Under the pieces are notes generated by a model that saw nothing but the letters and a program-made list of their open reading frames with translations, was not told where the DNA came from and searched no databases. A DNA stretch of 64,000 nt from Gemmatimonadota bacterium. GTDB lineage: Bacteria; Gemmatimonadota; Gemmatimonadetes; Longimicrobiales; Gaopeijiaceae. Every line of letters begins with the position of its first letter. The stretch's first letter is position 1. Shown piece by piece: positions 62,573 through 64,000 of the stretch. The stretch is from NCBI GenBank assembly GCA_028873595.1, contig JAPPOV010000022.1, forward strand, positions 1 through 64,000, given 5' to 3'. Position numbers and translations under genes: made by a program.

Positions 62573-63981
62573 GCGCTCAACTGCACAGGCCCTCGCCACA
62601 TCCTTCGGTTATCGAAGCCGTCTCGACCTTTCTCGACGGTGTCCCGGGGGGTATACACCTGATCGTGGCTTTTTCGGGAGGCCTGGATTCGTGTGTGCTG
62701 CTGCATGCCCTTCGGTTCGGCGCGCTGGCGCGCGACGGGAGCACGCCGAATGTCAGTGGAGCTCATTTCGACCATGCGATGAGAGCAGGAAGTCGCGCGG
62801 ACGCAGCATGGTCGGCAGGTGTGTGTCGAGCATGGGGCGTCCCTGTCGTGAGCGAGGCTTCCTCCACGCGACTGACTTCGGAGGCCGATGCCCGCTCGGC
62901 TCGGTACGCGTTCCTGGATCGCATCCGCTCCGCCGCGGGGCCAGATGCAGTCATGTTGACCGCCCATCATGCCGACGACCAGGCCGAAACGGTGCTCTTT
63001 CGCGCCCTTCGAGGTACCGGGCTGGACGGTCTCCGTGGAATCTCCCGGCGGCGCGGAGGGCTGGTTCGTCCGCTACTCGACGTTTGGCGGAAGGACCTGG
63101 AAGCGTATGCCGCCGAAGTGGGGCTGTGCTGGAGAGAGGACCCGACCAATGAGCACCTGGGTTACGCGCGCAATGCGCTTCGCCGTGAGATCATTCCGGG
63201 CATCGAGCGCGATGTGGTTCCCGGGGCGCGCAAGGCGCTGGTCCGACTCGCCCAGCTGGCCGATGCGGACGCACAGGCGTGGGCCCAGGTTCTGCCGCTG
63301 GTCGTAGCCACGCTCGATCTGGCCGACCGTGCCCCGGTCGATCCTGCTCACGAGCCTCGGCTGGACGTTGCCCGGGCCTCGCTTCTCTCTTTGGCGCGCC
63401 CTCTTCGCAGCCGTGTGATTCGTTATCTGGTCGCGGATCTCGACATCGCGCTCGACGCGGCCACGGTCCTCCGGATTCAGGACTTCCTCGAGTCCTCGAT
63501 CAGCGGTCGGGTGTTAGAACTGGGAGGAGGGGCTACGGTACGTCTGGAACTCGAGCGAGTCGTCTTTGCCGTCAAGTCCGGAGAGCCGTCCACTCCGGAG
63601 ACGAGGGAAGTCGTGATCGAGTCGGACAGCGAGGGATGCAGGCAGGCGGTACTCGCCGGCCGAACCGTGAGGGTCGCGTGGTCCGTGGGAGAAGAGGCTG
63701 TGCAGGCGAGCGACGCCACCGCTTCGTTCGATTCGACCGCGATCGCGATGCCTCTCAAGCTTCGCGCGCGCGCGCCCGGCGACCGGATCCGACTCCGAGG
63801 CGGTTCTCGCAAAGTGAAGAAAGTTCTCCTGGAACATCGTATCCCCTTCGCCACCCGGGATACGCTCCCCGTGCTGGTGGACGCCGAGGGTGAGGTGCTC
63901 TGGATCCCTCGGGTCGTTCGCTCTACTGTGGCCCGGCCTCGACCGGGTGTCCCCTCGCTCAACGTCAGGATCGAGCCATGA
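62569..63981 (+). CDS. tilS: tRNA(Ile)-lysidine synthase
   Basis: Adds lysine to C34 of the CAU anticodon of tRNA-Ile2 so that it reads AUA. The 470 residues have the PP-loop SGGLDS (36-41), SGAHFDHAMRAGSRADAAW, the family block LTAHHADDQAETVLFRALRG and a C-terminal domain with KLRARAPGDRIRLRGGSRKV. GTG 62569 gives a normal N-terminus, and the longer frame lies in the phosphodiesterase gene. A CAU tRNA is encoded 10 kb upstream. The stop overlaps the next start (ATGA). Confidence 0.95.
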   Translation: MSAQLHRPSPHPSVIEAVSTFLDGVPGGIHLIVAFSGGLDSCVLLHALRFGALARDGSTPNVSGAHFDHAMRAGSRADAAWSAGVCRAWGVPVVSEASSTRLTSEADARSARYAFLDRIRSAAGPDAVMLTAHHADDQAETVLFRALRGTGLDGLRGISRRRGGLVRPLLDVWRKDLEAYAAEVGLCWREDPTNEHLGYARNALRREIIPGIERDVVPGARKALVRLAQLADADAQAWAQVLPLVVATLDLADRAPVDPAHEPRLDVARASLLSLARPLRSRVIRYLVADLDIALDAATVLRIQDFLESSISGRVLELGGGATVRLELERVVFAVKSGEPSTPETREVVIESDSEGCRQAVLAGRTVRVAWSVGEEAVQASDATASFDSTAIAMPLKLRARAPGDRIRLRGGSRKVKKVLLEHRIPFATRDTLPVLVDAEGEVLWIPRVVRSTVARPRPGVPSLNVRIEP

Positions 63982-64000
63982 CCACAGATTCGGCGATTCA
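63978..64000 (+). CDS. Start of the next gene, truncated by the window end
   Basis: ATG 63978 overlaps the tilS stop and reads MTTDSAI to the window edge. In many bacteria the gene after tilS is hypoxanthine phosphoribosyltransferase (hpt) or ftsH, but seven residues cannot tell. Confidence 0.5.

Overview
The window is a GC-rich bacterial chromosome segment, almost completely coding, with very tight gene packing: many neighbours share 1-4 bases as ATGA, GTGA, TTGA or TGATG start/stop overlaps, and GTG starts are common. A LolA-type lipoprotein carrier and a signal-peptide-bearing barrel-like protein point to a diderm cell. The mix of a Minf_1886-family protein, YlbF, Rex, HrcA, ComB and a eukaryote/archaeal-type inositol-phosphate synthase would fit Gemmatimonadota or a relative. 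That placement is inference from gene content only. No phage, transposase, integrase or CRISPR array was seen.

Positions 1-51331 are housekeeping and, with one small exception, entirely on the + strand. In order: end of accC, comB, ftsK, lolA, rimO (1-6.2 kb); a barrel-like protein and a Gfo/Idh-like protein lacking both usual catalytic residues; rpmE-prfA-prmC-ylbF; inositol-phosphate synthase and tmk; a ctp protease; asparaginase-obg-dprA-hemW; hrcA-dnaJ-prmA. Next is a small minus-strand gene interrupted by an amber codon (22.1-22.5 kb). Then follow hinT, yqeY, and the coupled run mutS2-dnaG-zinc-ribbon protein-recJ-rsmD-coaD-pta. A three-gene partner-switching module (STAS, anti-sigma kinase, GAF-SpoIIE phosphatase) runs directly into rsmA. 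Rex is coupled to a DnaQ-like exonuclease and a metallo-hydrolase. A metabolic stretch follows: thiolase, BioY, CPBP protease, hydroxyacyl-CoA dehydrogenase, acyl-CoA dehydrogenase, leucine/valine-type dehydrogenase, glyA. The last part is Minf_1886, a tiny zinc-ribbon protein, nnr, thiL, plsC, eno and ftsB.

From 51.3 to 61.0 kb the organisation changes: genes are mostly on the - strand, spacing is wider and content is accessory. After a slipin gene comes a tRNA with anticodon CAU followed by a strong hairpin. Then a four-gene minus-strand operon (58007 down to 52730) encodes a sulfotransferase, a glycosyltransferase-like/sulfotransferase fusion, an ABC exporter and a UDP-glucuronate-4-epimerase-like enzyme. 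This is best read as a compact pathway that makes and exports a sulfated, probably uronate-containing glycan, glycolipid or glycosylated small molecule. It is the strongest candidate for an undescribed system here. Further along are a decayed coding stretch, a TVP38/TMEM64 membrane protein, a DUF3303-like protein, a bacterial PH-domain protein and an ABM-domain protein. Housekeeping resumes on the + strand at 61.2 kb with a hypothetical protein, a glycerophosphodiester phosphodiesterase, tilS and the first codons of the next gene.
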